From positions 1,611,384 through 1,675,383 of the forward strand of contig OZ025886.1 in NCBI GenBank assembly GCA_964019415.1: a stretch of DNA of 64,000 nt, given 5' to 3'. The notes below the pieces were generated by a model. The model did no database searches and was not told the DNA's origin. It worked only from the letters and a program-made list of their open reading frames with translations. Shown here in pieces: positions 35,701-40,600 of the stretch (position 1 is the stretch's first letter; the number at the start of each line of letters is the position of its first letter). The translations under genes and the position numbers were made by a program. This DNA comes from Ianthella basta. Its lineage: Eukaryota > Porifera > Demospongiae > Verongiida > Ianthellidae.

Positions 35701-36594
35701 TGCATGCCTATTAAGAGCCTAGTTTCTGTATGGACATAGTAAATATTGCATAGACTTCATCTAATATTGTACAATTGCATGCTATGTACGCATGTTAACA
35801 AGATCGGCCATCTTCCTTCCCCTCTAGTTTGCTGCTGGAAGGGTACTACTACAGTGGTGGGTCCATCCCTGGACCCCTAAATGCAACCTTCTTGCAGGAG
35901 GACTATCGTTTTGTGTCAGATGATGTGACCAGGGAAGTGCTGGCTGAGCCATCTACACAGGCGGCACTGTCATCAGAGCTTGGATCTGCCCTGGAGTACT
36001 CAGTGGATGGAGCCCCTCAGCAAGGAACCGGTACAAACCATGCATTATTTGTATAGCAATTCTACCTGCTGTAAAAATCTGTTTTATGGGGCACATAATT
36101 TAAATCTTTTTCTTCATATCCTACAACCCAGTGTCCCCCAATGTGCCTGATATGACTGTGCTGGTAAGCCCATCCACTGTGTATGCTGCCAACTGTTAGC
36201 AGAACATCACAGCAGCTCTGAATTGTTGTTCATCTCCATGCAGGGTCTTGCCATTGCTCTTGGTGTTGTGGGTGTCTTCTGCCTCATTGGATACTGTGAG
36301 TGTTCTAGTTGTAAGCATGTTGCCATGACATGCATATATGTATTACTTCATAATGTAAGAAATGTCTTGCATTTCCTTTCAATCCCTGCGTATACTCTGT
36401 TCATAGCCCTGGTCATTATACTGGGCTATGCTCTCATAAAGGCCAAGAGGGTTGGTGGACACTCAAAGGTGCACAAGACTAGCTCTGGAGGACATGGTGA
36501 AGCTGAAACATCAATGACAGCTGATGATGGTGAAGGCTACGTCATGAGAAATTTGACTACTACAAATGAAACAATGAGGGTAGAATTTAGTTAG
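2612..36594 (+). CDS. Large Ig-Fn3 array receptor with NIDO-AMOP-VWD-EGF-cadherin-TM
   Basis: Gene model joined from 47 exons listed separately. Rough residues: signal peptide 1-30; Fn3-1 33-133; fifteen Ig-Fn3 pairs 134-3430; NIDO and AMOP 3432-3868; VWD 3868-4152; Ig/cadherin-like segment and EGFs 4152-4482; cadherin-like repeats 4482-4968; linker; transmembrane helix about 5047-5077; 45-50 residue cytoplasmic tail. Array exons enter and leave in phase 1. The exon lengths add to a whole number of codons ending at the TAG only if one base is restored in Ig-13 and one in AMOP. The NIDO-AMOP-VWD core is known from MUC4- and SUSD2-type membrane proteins; Ig/Fn3 repeats suggest adhesion or recognition at the cell surface. 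Function is inference. The link of the signal exon to the array is the weakest join (8.3-kb intron). Confidence 0.8.
3257..3460 (+). CDS. Cys-rich ORF1 of the retrotransposon
   Basis: A 67-residue ORF with ten cysteines in its first 34 residues (CCKCNKSGRCMNC then CVKSSKKCNSC), resembling the CXC (tesmin/TSO1-like) zinc-binding pattern, followed by a Gln-rich tail. It ends 7 bp before the annotated RT start. The RT frame is open upstream across this overlap, so a +1 shift or an ancestral indel could join them. A nucleic-acid-binding N-terminal domain is inferred. Confidence 0.65.
   Translation: MPCCKCNKSGRCMNCTCVKSSKKCNSCLPKRLGNCRNDNQDQTEQETVEFEPQSPQQSPVQVRQASH
3468..6362 (+). CDS. Reverse transcriptase with C-terminal restriction-like endonuclease
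   Basis: 964 uninterrupted codons. RT motifs: a VDASNAFN block (conserved Asp of motif A), TTQGDPLAMAMYA (motif B) and the catalytic YADD at residues 452-455 (bases 4821-4832), then KTWLL and a YLG block. A CxC-x7-H-x4-C zinc knuckle begins at residue 745, and RLDVK ... DAFFDVRV at about 810-835 fits the REL-type endonuclease of R2/NeSL/HERO-group elements. There is no ATG near the beginning; the first frame-compatible start-like codon is GTG, suggesting translation by read-through or frameshift from ORF1. The intact frame suggests recent insertion. The exact clade is unsure. Confidence 0.85.
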   Translation: MSQSIAPDSLPPFEPAQPTNFTWGNRSAEEISTTLNEIYEETVHWRKNLFKVPSGKQGKSFVAELARLFQSYADQSAMEAVALKAAMILPALVLQKPFRTSKSKDHIVCMERRMGLWCAGNFEVILEEGRAIQSRLTQYASRRDNDNDARRFAELMMKGRLREATRLLSGESGRVLPLDRDVDESTTVRDILRDKHPNGEPLKFSAIAPSEENSFHPVIFEQITGASILNASLHTDGSAGPSGMDAYAWRRLCGSFQKASTNLCEALAKIARRLSSSFVDPKPLTPLVACRLVALDKCPGVRPVGIGEVPRRIISKAILAVIRSDIREVVGSLQLCIGQRLGCEASIHALNEIYEEEATEAILLVDASNAFNRLNRKAALSNAMNLCPAIGTILVNTYRSDPCLFIEGETIMSKEGTTQGDPLAMAMYAIATIPLIRQLEIATCAEVEQVWYADDSAAGGGIEKLRKWWDRLLEMGPDYGYYANPSKTWLLVKEEAYEEAMQAFGATNIKITSSGRKYLGTTIGNEEFKEAYVRTKVEEWKAELEKLADIAASQPQAAYCALNQGLKHRWSYLSRTTENISELLQPIEETIRHKVIPAIIGKSNINDIERKLLALPARLGGLGIDILPEIADQLHVTSRAISQPLKDAIRNGKGNEDLIDAEQDKARKSLKEKSRSQQKRMAAEICDQLPSTMKKAVELAQEKGASVWLTVMPIEEHGFALHKGAFRDAMALRYGWRPQGMPSTCICGKQNNVSHALSCARGGYVIMRHNEIRDATATLLREVTSSVEVEPTLQPITGERMNHQSAKMDDNCRLDVKCRGFWSGSQDAFFDVRVFNPLASSHQSASIQAIYKAQEQEKKRAYDQRVREIEHGSFTPLVMSITGGMSSSATIFYSRLAGMISEKRSEAYSKVMNLIRCRIRFSLLRSAITAIRGSRSSNHVTLSGLNLDCIPMIIAEGRIPPAAD
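6501..7500. repeat. Interspersed repeat family, several diverged copies
   Basis: Copies share the word CATTCCTGCAAGCACT, followed by TGTCACCCTGGTGTCTCAACCTAT and a GGTGTGGGTGTATAG block. An inverted copy lies at about 6715-6795 and direct copies at about 6826-7010, 7095-7180 and 7240-7470. The 6720-6795 and 6826-6900 copies face each other as a hairpin. Confidence 0.7.
7536..8056 (+). mobile_element. Non-autonomous element, ~520 bp
   Basis: The reverse complement of this segment recurs at about 54040-54660. Both ends carry GGGGCGC-type words facing inward, consistent with short terminal inverted repeats. No coding capacity was seen. It sits in intron 1 of the receptor. Confidence 0.65.
8096..8240 (+). 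repeat. Further copy of the 6.5-7.5 kb repeat family
   Basis: Carries the same CATTCCTGCAAGCACT and CACCCTGGTGTCTCAACC words in the same order, directly after the 520-bp element. The element may have inserted into a copy of this family. Confidence 0.7.
8711..9034 (+). repeat. 54-bp minisatellite, six copies
   Basis: Units begin at 8711, 8765, 8819, 8873, 8927 and 8981, each starting GGAACTGGAGTCCTAGGACT with minor changes. 54 is a multiple of three, so one frame stays open as an 18-residue repeat (RNWSPRTAGPPL...). That ORF lies in an intron with no supporting splice context, so I do not call it a gene. Spacers between units are not unique, so this is not a CRISPR. Confidence 0.9.
9080..11054. 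other. Intron 1 remainder; nothing recognised
   Basis: AT-rich intronic sequence ending in the acceptor CCCCTTCCAG before 11055. Short palindromic GCATGC words are frequent. No conserved coding or RNA feature was seen. Confidence 0.5.
11055..11357 (+). CDS. Exon 2: Fn3 domain 1
   Basis: First and most diverged Fn3. It has the FSWTAL strand-B tryptophan and the LPACANLTATLTAE block that matches LPACENLTVSVTAE in later copies, but lacks the GIPPG loop. Acceptor CCTTCCAG, donor GTAAGT. Confidence 0.85.
11453..11791 (+). CDS. Exon 3: Ig domain 1
   Basis: Ig fold marks: LLCMWNTSVYYVAWYKNG (B-strand Cys, C-strand Trp) and DDSGNYTCAVTC (F-strand Cys plus a second Cys four residues on). The first strand is shorter and reads differently from other copies. 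Confidence 0.85.
11871..12191 (+). CDS. Exon 4: Fn3 domain 2
   Basis: EPPSAPNGLS-type Fn3, 107 codons, with GIPPGG loop and three N-glycosylation motifs (SNST, ENLT, FNGT) found in most copies. Donor GTTGGT. Confidence 0.9.
12249..12319 (+). pseudogene. Relic of an Fn3 exon 3' end
   Basis: About 70 bp resembling the last coding segment of Fn3-4 (GTGACTGCAAAGAA ... TTCTTCAGTGGAATGCCT ... TTCATGA ... CCAGGTTA), lying in an intron without the rest of the exon. Sister relics lie at 19271, 21612, 23951 and 26362. Confidence 0.75.
12449..12793 (+). CDS. Exon 5: Ig domain 2 (B type)
   Basis: B-type Ig, opening VLPTVIVSPDKPVTASGNN, with GITVDSSYTMM and the ending QDTSDVCVYG, which adds an extra Cys near the exon end. 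Donor GTAAGT. Confidence 0.9.
12884..13204 (+). CDS. Exon 6: Fn3 domain 3 (GRP type)
   Basis: Opens GRPAPPNELSAV after a TAG acceptor. The loop reads GIPPGEN, the mark of the GRP subtype that always follows a B-type Ig. Confidence 0.9.
13381..13728 (+). repeat. Conserved intron segment before A-type Ig exons
   Basis: About 250-350 bp shared by six introns: here and near 16690-17060, 18115-18479, 20460-20821, 22800-23160 and 25205-25570. Shared words include TTGCTAAACTGG, GATAATGCCTCCTG, CAGTTGA(C/G)CA and AAACAGCTATTTTGGA. It may be only duplication, or may hold splicing or enhancer signals. Confidence 0.75.
13729..14079 (+). CDS. Exon 7: Ig domain 3 (A type, long form)
   Basis: A-type Ig with STVESTADYLAGSNIS and the full VEFGMIAANLQ segment. 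351 bp, the long form that later copies have shortened by 27 bp. Confidence 0.9.
14172..14492 (+). CDS. Exon 8: Fn3 domain 4 (EPPDA type)
   Basis: EPPDALSNVTAV opening, GIPPGGAQ loop, and the extra Cys in EACNLPAC. MFFNGMPAHTNFM differs from the usual LFFNGTPASEDFM. This exon best matches the intronic Fn3 relics. Confidence 0.9.
14622..14966 (+). CDS. Exon 9: Ig domain 4
   Basis: B-like Ig (VPPTVTVSPD) with diverged middle (QMGSQQGINVNSS) and GNFSEITANLRN in place of the QFGMIPVNLQD of other B copies. Confidence 0.88.
15062..15382 (+). CDS. Exon 10: Fn3 domain 5
   Basis: Opens ELPAGPTGLSVV. It ends EEPG where others have VEPG, and NRT replaces the usual FNGT glycosylation motif. Confidence 0.88.
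15817..16161 (+). CDS. Exon 11: Ig domain 5
   Basis: Hybrid Ig: the start (ASPTVTVSPDTN) is B-like, while the second half (GIYIASDFTLMM, VEFDMIAANLQDTTEVFVYG) is A-like. It looks like a recombinant between subtypes. An unusual Cys-Ile replaces the Tyr-Val before the core Ala-Trp-Tyr. Confidence 0.88.
16268..16588 (+). CDS. Exon 12: Fn3 domain 6
   Basis: EPPSAPIGLSAV opening. Nearly identical to Fn3-2 in the second half. Confidence 0.9.
17061..17411 (+). CDS. Exon 13: Ig domain 6, splice donor lost
   Basis: A-type, long form (351 bp), coding-intact. The expected donor GTAAGTG reads ATAAGAC at 17412: the invariant GT is AT. Read-through gives DKTLY then a stop. The exon may be skipped, which keeps the frame, or may truncate the protein. 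Confidence 0.8.
17505..17831 (+). CDS. Exon 14: Fn3 domain 7
   Basis: ESPSTPNGLSAD opening. 327 bp rather than 321, with two extra residues in the loop (NSMYTGTPLGG instead of NATGIPPGG). Confidence 0.88.
18480..18803 (+). CDS. Exon 15: Ig domain 7 (A type, short form)
   Basis: 324 bp. The VEFGMIAANLQ segment is missing (CRARGIEDTTEVFVYG), a 27-bp in-frame loss shared by Ig-9, -11 and -13, which marks them as one recent lineage. Confidence 0.9.
18897..19217 (+). CDS. Exon 16: Fn3 domain 8 (EPPDA type)
   Basis: Almost identical to Fn3-10 and Fn3-12. The NISVEACNLPAC block carries the extra Cys. Confidence 0.9.
19271..19339 (+). pseudogene. Fn3 3'-end relic
   Basis: Decayed fragment in the intron between Fn3-8 and Ig-8, homologous to the relic at 12249. 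Confidence 0.7.
19469..19813 (+). CDS. Exon 17: Ig domain 8 (B type)
   Basis: VPATVTVSPDKPVTSSGN opening. GALIDGED in the C'-D region differs from the GALIYEED of Ig-10 and Ig-12. Confidence 0.9.
19904..20224 (+). CDS. Exon 18: Fn3 domain 9 (GRP type), GC donor
   Basis: Second half reads FFNGTAAFEDFLTVEPG. The donor is GCTGGT where every sister exon has GTTGGT, or GTTAGC/GTTAGT in the EPPDA type. GC-AG introns exist at low frequency, so splicing may be weak but possible. Confidence 0.85.
20822..21145 (+). CDS. Exon 19: Ig domain 9 (A type, short form)
   Basis: Differs from Ig-7 mainly at RMGPQQG versus RMAPPQG. Flanking introns are also nearly identical to those of Ig-7. Confidence 0.9.
21239..21559 (+). 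CDS. Exon 20: Fn3 domain 10 (EPPDA type)
   Basis: Nearly identical to Fn3-8 (Pro for Leu before DDTKP). Donor GTTAGT. Confidence 0.9.
21612..21682 (+). pseudogene. Fn3 3'-end relic
   Basis: As at 19271, with CCAGTTTAG replacing CCAGGTTAG at the old donor. Confidence 0.7.
21810..22154 (+). CDS. Exon 21: Ig domain 10 (B type)
   Basis: Reads NTSAYYAAWYKNGALIYEED. The acceptor tract CTCTACTTCCAG is shared with Ig-8 and Ig-12. Confidence 0.9.
22245..22565 (+). CDS. Exon 22: Fn3 domain 11 (GRP type)
   Basis: GRPAPPNELSAVINQDD opening, with the AAFEDFL ending shared with Fn3-9 but a normal GTTGGT donor. Confidence 0.9.
23161..23484 (+). CDS. Exon 23: Ig domain 11 (A type, short form)
   Basis: SNISLMCSW (Met for Val) and DGVLLYDED distinguish it from Ig-7 and Ig-9. 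Confidence 0.9.
23578..23898 (+). CDS. Exon 24: Fn3 domain 12 (EPPDA type)
   Basis: Has DDTNSVTAV where the sisters have DDTKPVTAV; otherwise near-identical to Fn3-10. Confidence 0.9.
23951..24020 (+). pseudogene. Fn3 3'-end relic
   Basis: Fourth intronic relic, in the same position relative to its block. Confidence 0.7.
24145..24489 (+). CDS. Exon 25: Ig domain 12 (B type)
   Basis: Near-copy of Ig-10 with AASYILMQPPQG and NLQYTSDVCVYG. Confidence 0.9.
24580..24900 (+). CDS. Exon 26: Fn3 domain 13 (GRP type)
   Basis: The ending reverts to LFFNGTPASEDFMTVEPG instead of AAFEDFL, so the second half was probably exchanged with another subtype. Confidence 0.9.
25571..25893 (+). pseudogene. Exon 27: Ig domain 13, one-base deletion
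   Basis: 323 bp against 324 in Ig-7, -9 and -11. Sisters read GAGGACACC where this exon reads GAGAAACC near 25866-25873, shifting the last ten codons. The GTAAGT donor survives at 25894. Inclusion would put the next Fn3 out of frame. Skipping the exon alone would keep the frame (phase 1 to phase 1). Confidence 0.85.
25986..26306 (+). CDS. Exon 28: Fn3 domain 14 (EPPDA type)
   Basis: EPPDALSNVTAV, with TTVISWLPLMG in strand B. Intact, with GTTAGT donor. Confidence 0.9.
26362..26432 (+). pseudogene. Fn3 3'-end relic
   Basis: Fifth relic, the best preserved at its end (CAGTGGAGCCAGGTTAGCAG, as in Fn3-4). Confidence 0.7.
26561..26905 (+). CDS. Exon 29: Ig domain 14 (B type)
   Basis: VPPTVTVSPDKPVTAFGNN. 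The acceptor is TTCGATGCAG, with inserted bases relative to the TTCCAG of its sisters. Confidence 0.9.
26997..27317 (+). CDS. Exon 30: Fn3 domain 15 (GRP type)
   Basis: The last recently duplicated exon. The ending FFSGTAAIKTFLTVEPG loses the FNGT glycosylation motif. Confidence 0.9.
27446..27784 (+). CDS. Exon 31: Ig domain 15, diverged
   Basis: DDPTVTLTPDVNPLEGNATD opening, LTCSWNTTVFYLVWFKDG core and DSGNYTCAVTC. The middle is unlike all other copies, so this single-copy terminal Ig is probably the old anchor of the array. Donor GTGGGT. Confidence 0.88.
28006..28311 (+). CDS. Exon 32: Fn3 domain 16, diverged
   Basis: DVPSEVVAFAASVGNLSVTF opening with a clear Fn3 strand pattern (YYILDVRND, EEYYVTIFARN). 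Lacks the PPGG loop and the PACENLT block of the array copies. Confidence 0.85.
28770..29356 (+). CDS. Exon 33: NIDO-type domain
   Basis: The region LPFGNDYGGVEYAFTY ... ILYINARGFISIGEP ... MVAAFWWWYYTR ... RPETVVSITWSL follows the NIDO pattern (nidogen/MUC4): an aromatic-Phe-Trp start, then an expression of the VVSITW type. Ends in phase 0. Confidence 0.75.
29579..30298 (+). CDS. Exon 34: end of NIDO plus AMOP domain, apparent frameshift
   Basis: The first part (FLRYTTQMWIVSNGIRTFAVTLY) completes NIDO. AMOP follows: NACPCTYQQALSNW, RERCTFLW, GTIECCYDAFDSL, PYQDCC and CDSYYELR. The frame then leaves the AMOP pattern. In the -1 frame the end reads NSDDCSLFDERA, matching the AMOP ending (SxDC), and gives the phase 1 exit needed by the VWD exon. 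One base therefore appears deleted near 30257-30262. In the uncorrected frame the next exon terminates after about 36 codons. Confidence 0.75.
30395..31000 (+). CDS. Exon 35: VWD domain
   Basis: Opens RMFGDPHFDTFDGLRYTFNG, the hallmark GDPH start of von Willebrand factor D. Later NTTRGLLGVINGDTNDDFTLPD matches the G-L-x-G-x-x-x-G-D segment. Exit phase 1. Confidence 0.92.
31085..31330 (+). CDS. Exon 36: end of VWD and following linker
   Basis: The join gives FGLQWRTQESDSLFIY, the usual continuation of VWD in AMOP-VWD proteins. Then KAACGDNRECLFDFAQTQD, a conserved post-VWD Cys block. Exit phase 1. Confidence 0.85.
31724..31824 (+). CDS. Exon 37: linker, Ig/cadherin-like strands
   Basis: 101 bp (SAVPPSILGPNTIRVTAGES). 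Phase 1 in, phase 0 out, which pairs it with the next exon. Confidence 0.75.
31994..32390 (+). CDS. Exon 38: post-VWD domain and first EGF
   Basis: Begins with a small beta-rich segment (MLVWNTPPRR ... LSLSVIVCGC), then a Cys-rich stretch and an EGF-like module beginning DVDGCRQNPC and ending GCLEGYTLNGTLCEG. Exit phase 1. Confidence 0.8.
32606..32725 (+). CDS. Exon 39: calcium-binding EGF
   Basis: DIDECASSAYCPANSTC ... CFCDLGYIMQNALC: six cysteines and the D-I-D-E-C calcium-binding start. Confidence 0.9.
32800..32925 (+). CDS. Exon 40: calcium-binding EGF
   Basis: DVDECMENNSLCGDAMKC ... YRCDCYPGFTENDDGMC. Phase 1-1 exon. Confidence 0.9.
33531..33644 (+). CDS. Exon 41: EGF-like
   Basis: METCSKECPDGECVVGENG ... 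CVCLVGQFFNGSACM, without the calcium-binding start. Confidence 0.85.
33862..33993 (+). CDS. Exon 42: laminin-type EGF-like
   Basis: CPSGRFGFSCEGTCNC ... CICEAGWTGLNCNQ: eight cysteines and the GWTGxxC ending. Confidence 0.88.
34141..35599 (+). CDS. Exon 43: cadherin-like repeats
   Basis: A single 1,459-bp exon with about three tandem cadherin-like units. Marks: YLLTIVATDRADEP, then DINDNSPVI with the classical calcium-binding DxNDN, SDADSGDNGRVDVTV, and YTFTLVAQDRGTPSRTAT. The last unit is degenerate. Exit phase 2. Confidence 0.88.
35828..36030 (+). CDS. Exon 44: juxtamembrane extracellular segment
   Basis: SLLLEGYYYSGGSIPGPLNA ... no domain recognised. Phase 2 in, phase 1 out. Confidence 0.75.
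36132..36163 (+). CDS. Exon 45: short linker microexon
   Basis: 32 bp encoding VSPNVPDMTVL between CCCAG and GTAAGC. Its phases (1 in, 0 out) fit both neighbours. Confidence 0.7.
36244..36295 (+). CDS. Exon 46: transmembrane segment, first half
   Basis: GLAIALGVVGVFCLIGY is strongly hydrophobic. It joins in phase 1 to SLVIILGYALIKAKR in the last exon, giving one helix followed by a basic stop-transfer. Confidence 0.8.
36407..36594 (+). CDS. Exon 47: transmembrane end and cytoplasmic tail
   Basis: Ends the helix and encodes a polar tail of about 45-50 residues (AKRVGGHSKVHKTSSGGHG ...) with one clear tyrosine, in EGYVMRN. No ITIM or ITAM consensus. Stop TAG at 36592-36594. Confidence 0.85.
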
Positions 36595-36987
36595 ACTGTC
36601 TATATACAGTATGTGGAGAATTAGTCCCACAGTAGATTTAGGGTGGAACATAGCTGTGTAGATATGTAGATATGAGTGTACATGCTAAGCGTGCACACTT
36701 AAGCTTATTTGGTGAACACCATGCAGACTGTAGCTATTATCAGTAGAGTGTGGTAGCTATATATAATCATAACTGAGGAGTTACATAATACGTTGCTTTT
36801 CTTTATCTGTCCATGCCGCCATGTGCCACTTGCTGCGGGTATGCTTGCATGTGCCCAGCTCGTGCAGTACATTTATACAGCTTTAGGTACGTATCTACAA
36901 CTCGCCTATAGCTGCTATTGTAGGGTCTAGGATAAAAAGGAGGCGCTTAAATTTCCTCGGGCGGCCATTAAATAGTTGACAAATAAA
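36595..36987. promoter_or_regulatory. Short intergenic region between receptor and WDR83
   Basis: 393 bp between the receptor stop and the WDR83 ATG. It must hold the receptor 3' UTR and WDR83 promoter. An AATAAA at 36982-36987 abuts the WDR83 ATG and could be the receptor polyadenylation signal or coincidence. The genes are head to tail. Confidence 0.5.
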
Positions 36988-37084
36988 ATGGCCACCGTGG
37001 AAGCGGAAGACCTCGATCTTCCCAGCAAAGTTGTAGCGGAACTAACTGGCCACCAGGGACCCGTCAGAGCAGTGCGAGTTAATG
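36988..37084 (+). CDS. WDR83: WDR83 exon 1
   Basis: MATVEAEDLDLPSKVVAELT then GHQGPVRAVRVN. The ATG context is AAAATGG. Donor GTTAGT, phase 1. Confidence 0.9.
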
Positions 37085-37504
37085 GTTAGTACTGGCGTAT
37101 GGACGTAGCTGCATAACTGTATGGGTAGTGGGATGCGAAGTGGCGCTAGTGCCTGTGAGTGATGTGTGTGTAGCCATAGATCGAGGTCAGTGGTGTAGCC
37201 GTGTATGTGCGTGTTGTGTGTGTGTTGTGTGCGTGCGTGCGTGCGCGCGCGTGTGTGTAGCTACATGTGCACTTGTGTGTGTACGCGTGCACGTGTGCGG
37301 TGTGTGTATGTGTACGTGTGTATGTGTATGCGTGTGTGTATACGTGTGCATGTGTGCACGTGTGTGTTGTGTGCGTGCGTGCGCGTGTGCGTGTGTGCAC
37401 ACATGTGTGTTTGTGTACTTGTGTACGTGTTCAGTGTGTGTGTGCATGTGTGTGCGTGAGTGAGTGTGTATGTGTGTATGTGCGTGTGTGCTTGCGTGCG
37501 TGTG

Positions 37505-37603
<99 letters not shown>

Positions 37604-40600
37604 ATATGCATCTGAACTATTTCGTGGTCATGATTGCCATGCAGCTGATGGTAACTACTGCTTGACTTGTGGGAGTGACAAATCAGTTAAACTTTGGAAC
37701 CCCCACTCCGGTCTGCTCCTCAAAACGTACATGGGACATGGACAGGAGGTTCTGGATGCAGATAGGTTAGACGATGGCTGAAACGTGTACTCTCTATAGC
37801 ATGTGAATGTTTGCTATTGGGTGGTGGTGGTAGTAAATTTTGGCCTAACCACTTGTTTGTTGTGACACAAGACTAAGGCAGGAACAACACTGCATTGAAA
37901 GCATTTAGAATGACACCGTCATGCTCCCCGTGAACATGCCATTCCTCTTACTGTGTTTCAGATCAACATTGTGTGCATTCCATATTGTGCTCCAGTGCTG
38001 CAGACAACAGCCGTATTGTGAGTGGTGCAGCTGACAGGTTAGTCATGCTGACTGATGTCTCCACTGGCAAGGCCATCAGGAAGTTCCGAGGGCACATTTC
38101 GGTGAGCATATCCTCGCAGCAAGTGCAATTATCACTATAGAGTGACCGGACAAAGAACAAAGCCTTTTTGTAGTTGTATCCAGAAGCCTTTCTTTCCTAT
38201 ACTGTGTTTAGCAAGTGCTTGTTGCACTGGTAGCAACCCTGAAGTAGTTTACCTGCATAACAGTGAACGCACGCCAAATACATAGCTGAGGAGACAGTGT
38301 TATCGCCAGGCTATTTTTAAGGGTACAGAACCTGTCTTGCTCCCTTAAGAACCTTCCTTGAGGCTGTAAGCATGGCACTGTACCCTCCTTGAAAGGCACA
38401 GTGCCACTAGTCATGTGGTGTGGGCAATAGCATTTGCATGCATACACACTGTGTCACAAGGCTCTCCCTGTATTCAGCTAATGCACTTTGCATGCAAAAG
38501 TGACACCCTCTCCCACACCCAACCATCCACTAGCCACTCCTCACATAACTGTTGGTCCCGCATATCCTTCTTATAATATTTTCTGGGGAGAACACTTTAA
38601 TACAACAGTGAACACATACATAGCTGAGGAGAATGACCTAAGAGCCGAACTTGAAGCACTTGCTACAAGTCAAGTCACTGCATTGATAAGGACATGTCAC
38701 ATGATTGCAGACATACTGTAGTCATATGGCCATTGCTCAGTGTGTGTGTGTGCTGTTCGTTACAGTGTACATGTGTGCATATATATTATACATGTATGTG
38801 GGAGAGTGTAATTTAGTTTGCTCAAGAGCACACTGTGTCAATGATGATGGTGGCCTGTACATCTTCACTAACTAAATGCCTCAGCTCTAGCTAGTTCACT
38901 GCTGATCTTGTTGTTTGCAGAGAGTGAATTGTGTGAAATTCAATGAAGACGCTACTCTTATTGTTTCAGGTGTGTAGGCAATGCATCACAGTAAATGTTG
39001 TACTCACTTTTGTACCTGATAGTGTTAGTTGGTCAGAGTGTGCTGATTTCCTCATGAAAGATGCCGTATTATCTTTAGCTGAAACACCGCTACATGTTGG
39101 ATTTATACCCAATGCTATAATGCAGGTGAACCTAAGCACATAAGCAGCACATACCTTCTTTTGCAGGTTCCTATGATTCTTCAGTGAGAGCATGGGACTG
39201 CAGGTAAGGTATGCATTAATGTGTATGCATGTGTGTACAATATGTGACTCTAGCTCTGTTGTATTGTGTACCAGGTCACGCAGTAATGATCCTGTGCAAG
39301 TGATGGACGAGGCCAAGGACAGTGTGCCCTCACTGCAGCTCAGCAAGCAGGAGATTCTCACAGGGTACAGAGTACACATGCACAATGCGCTCCTTTACTA
39401 ATCTGCTTTCCCTCTGTGTGTAGTGTTTGTGCAACTTCACTTGGCAGTTCCTTTACACCCAAGTAGTGAAGCCTGATCTGTCTGTCTATGTAGGGATGGT
39501 GGTGGTTGTTTGTATGCTATAATACAAACAGAAAGTAGCGCTACTCCTGAACAGTAGTAAGAACCGACATAAGAATCCGCCTACAAGGAAGGGAGGCTGT
39601 ACAGTATACAGAGCTAACCTTATCTCCACGCGCGCGCGTGCCGTCGCGAAGAAAGCGCCGACGCCTTTTTCCGTGTTTCGTCTTCTTCTCCGTCAACTGT
39701 AGCGCACGAACAATAGGGAGTAAGAGAATATTTTACCCACAGTTCTACAGCGATTTCGACGGGTAAGTGCCTTTTGTAGGTTAGATAGCTCCGCGAGCAC
39801 GTTCACAAATGGAGGTTTCCAGAAGTTAGGGAGGAGTTCCTGGGAGAAAGACGCCATTTATGCTGACGCCACCACACGCTTTGGCCACCGTTATTCCCCT
39901 AATCCTCCTTCAGCTTCGATTCAATACTTTCACAGCGTGGTCAGATGACTGTTCCAAGGAGAATACAAGACAAACGTTATCGAAGGTTATCTGCGGTCGT
40001 GCCATTTTACCGCCATTTGCAATTACTGTGCGGTTGCTTCCGGCCCAGAGGCACCAGGGGGGTCGGTCAAGGTCACGTGTGTCCGCAAAATGGCCGACGC
40101 GGCTGCTCTTTACTGTGTATTTTACCTATACTAGCTAAGAGCAAACATATTTCGAGAAACACGTCGCATCGCTTGTTTCTTTGCTTCTGAGCACACAGTT
40201 GGACAAGGGCTATCAGAAAATGGACCCTTCCCCGCCCTTCCCCAGCATCTAGGTAGGTTTTGCGAGCATTTTCCAACACCGGTGTACGAGTGTTCGCTGA
40301 TGCTGGCTACGAGGCAGATGGAGCCTAATCTGGAGTACTGAGCAAGTGCTCCTGTGGAAGTGACTCCTTAGAAGCTGGTAGCGAGTCCTCATTGATCACT
40401 TCAGGACTGCAAGACTGATAGGTTGACTGCTTCTGCAATGGGAGTGCAATCGGCAGCCACGTCCTTGCAATCGTCTTAGTTCTGTACACGATTTGTCACA
40501 TTTGATAGCAGGGATGCTAGAAATGGCTTGAGCGTGCTGGCAATCCTCAAGAAACGCTGCGATAACTTGCAAAACTAAATCGTGAAAGCGGTCAGACAAT

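Noticed and set aside
36407..36594. ITIM/ITAM signalling motif in the receptor tail
   Set aside because: The only clear tyrosine context is EGYVMRN, which fits neither consensus.
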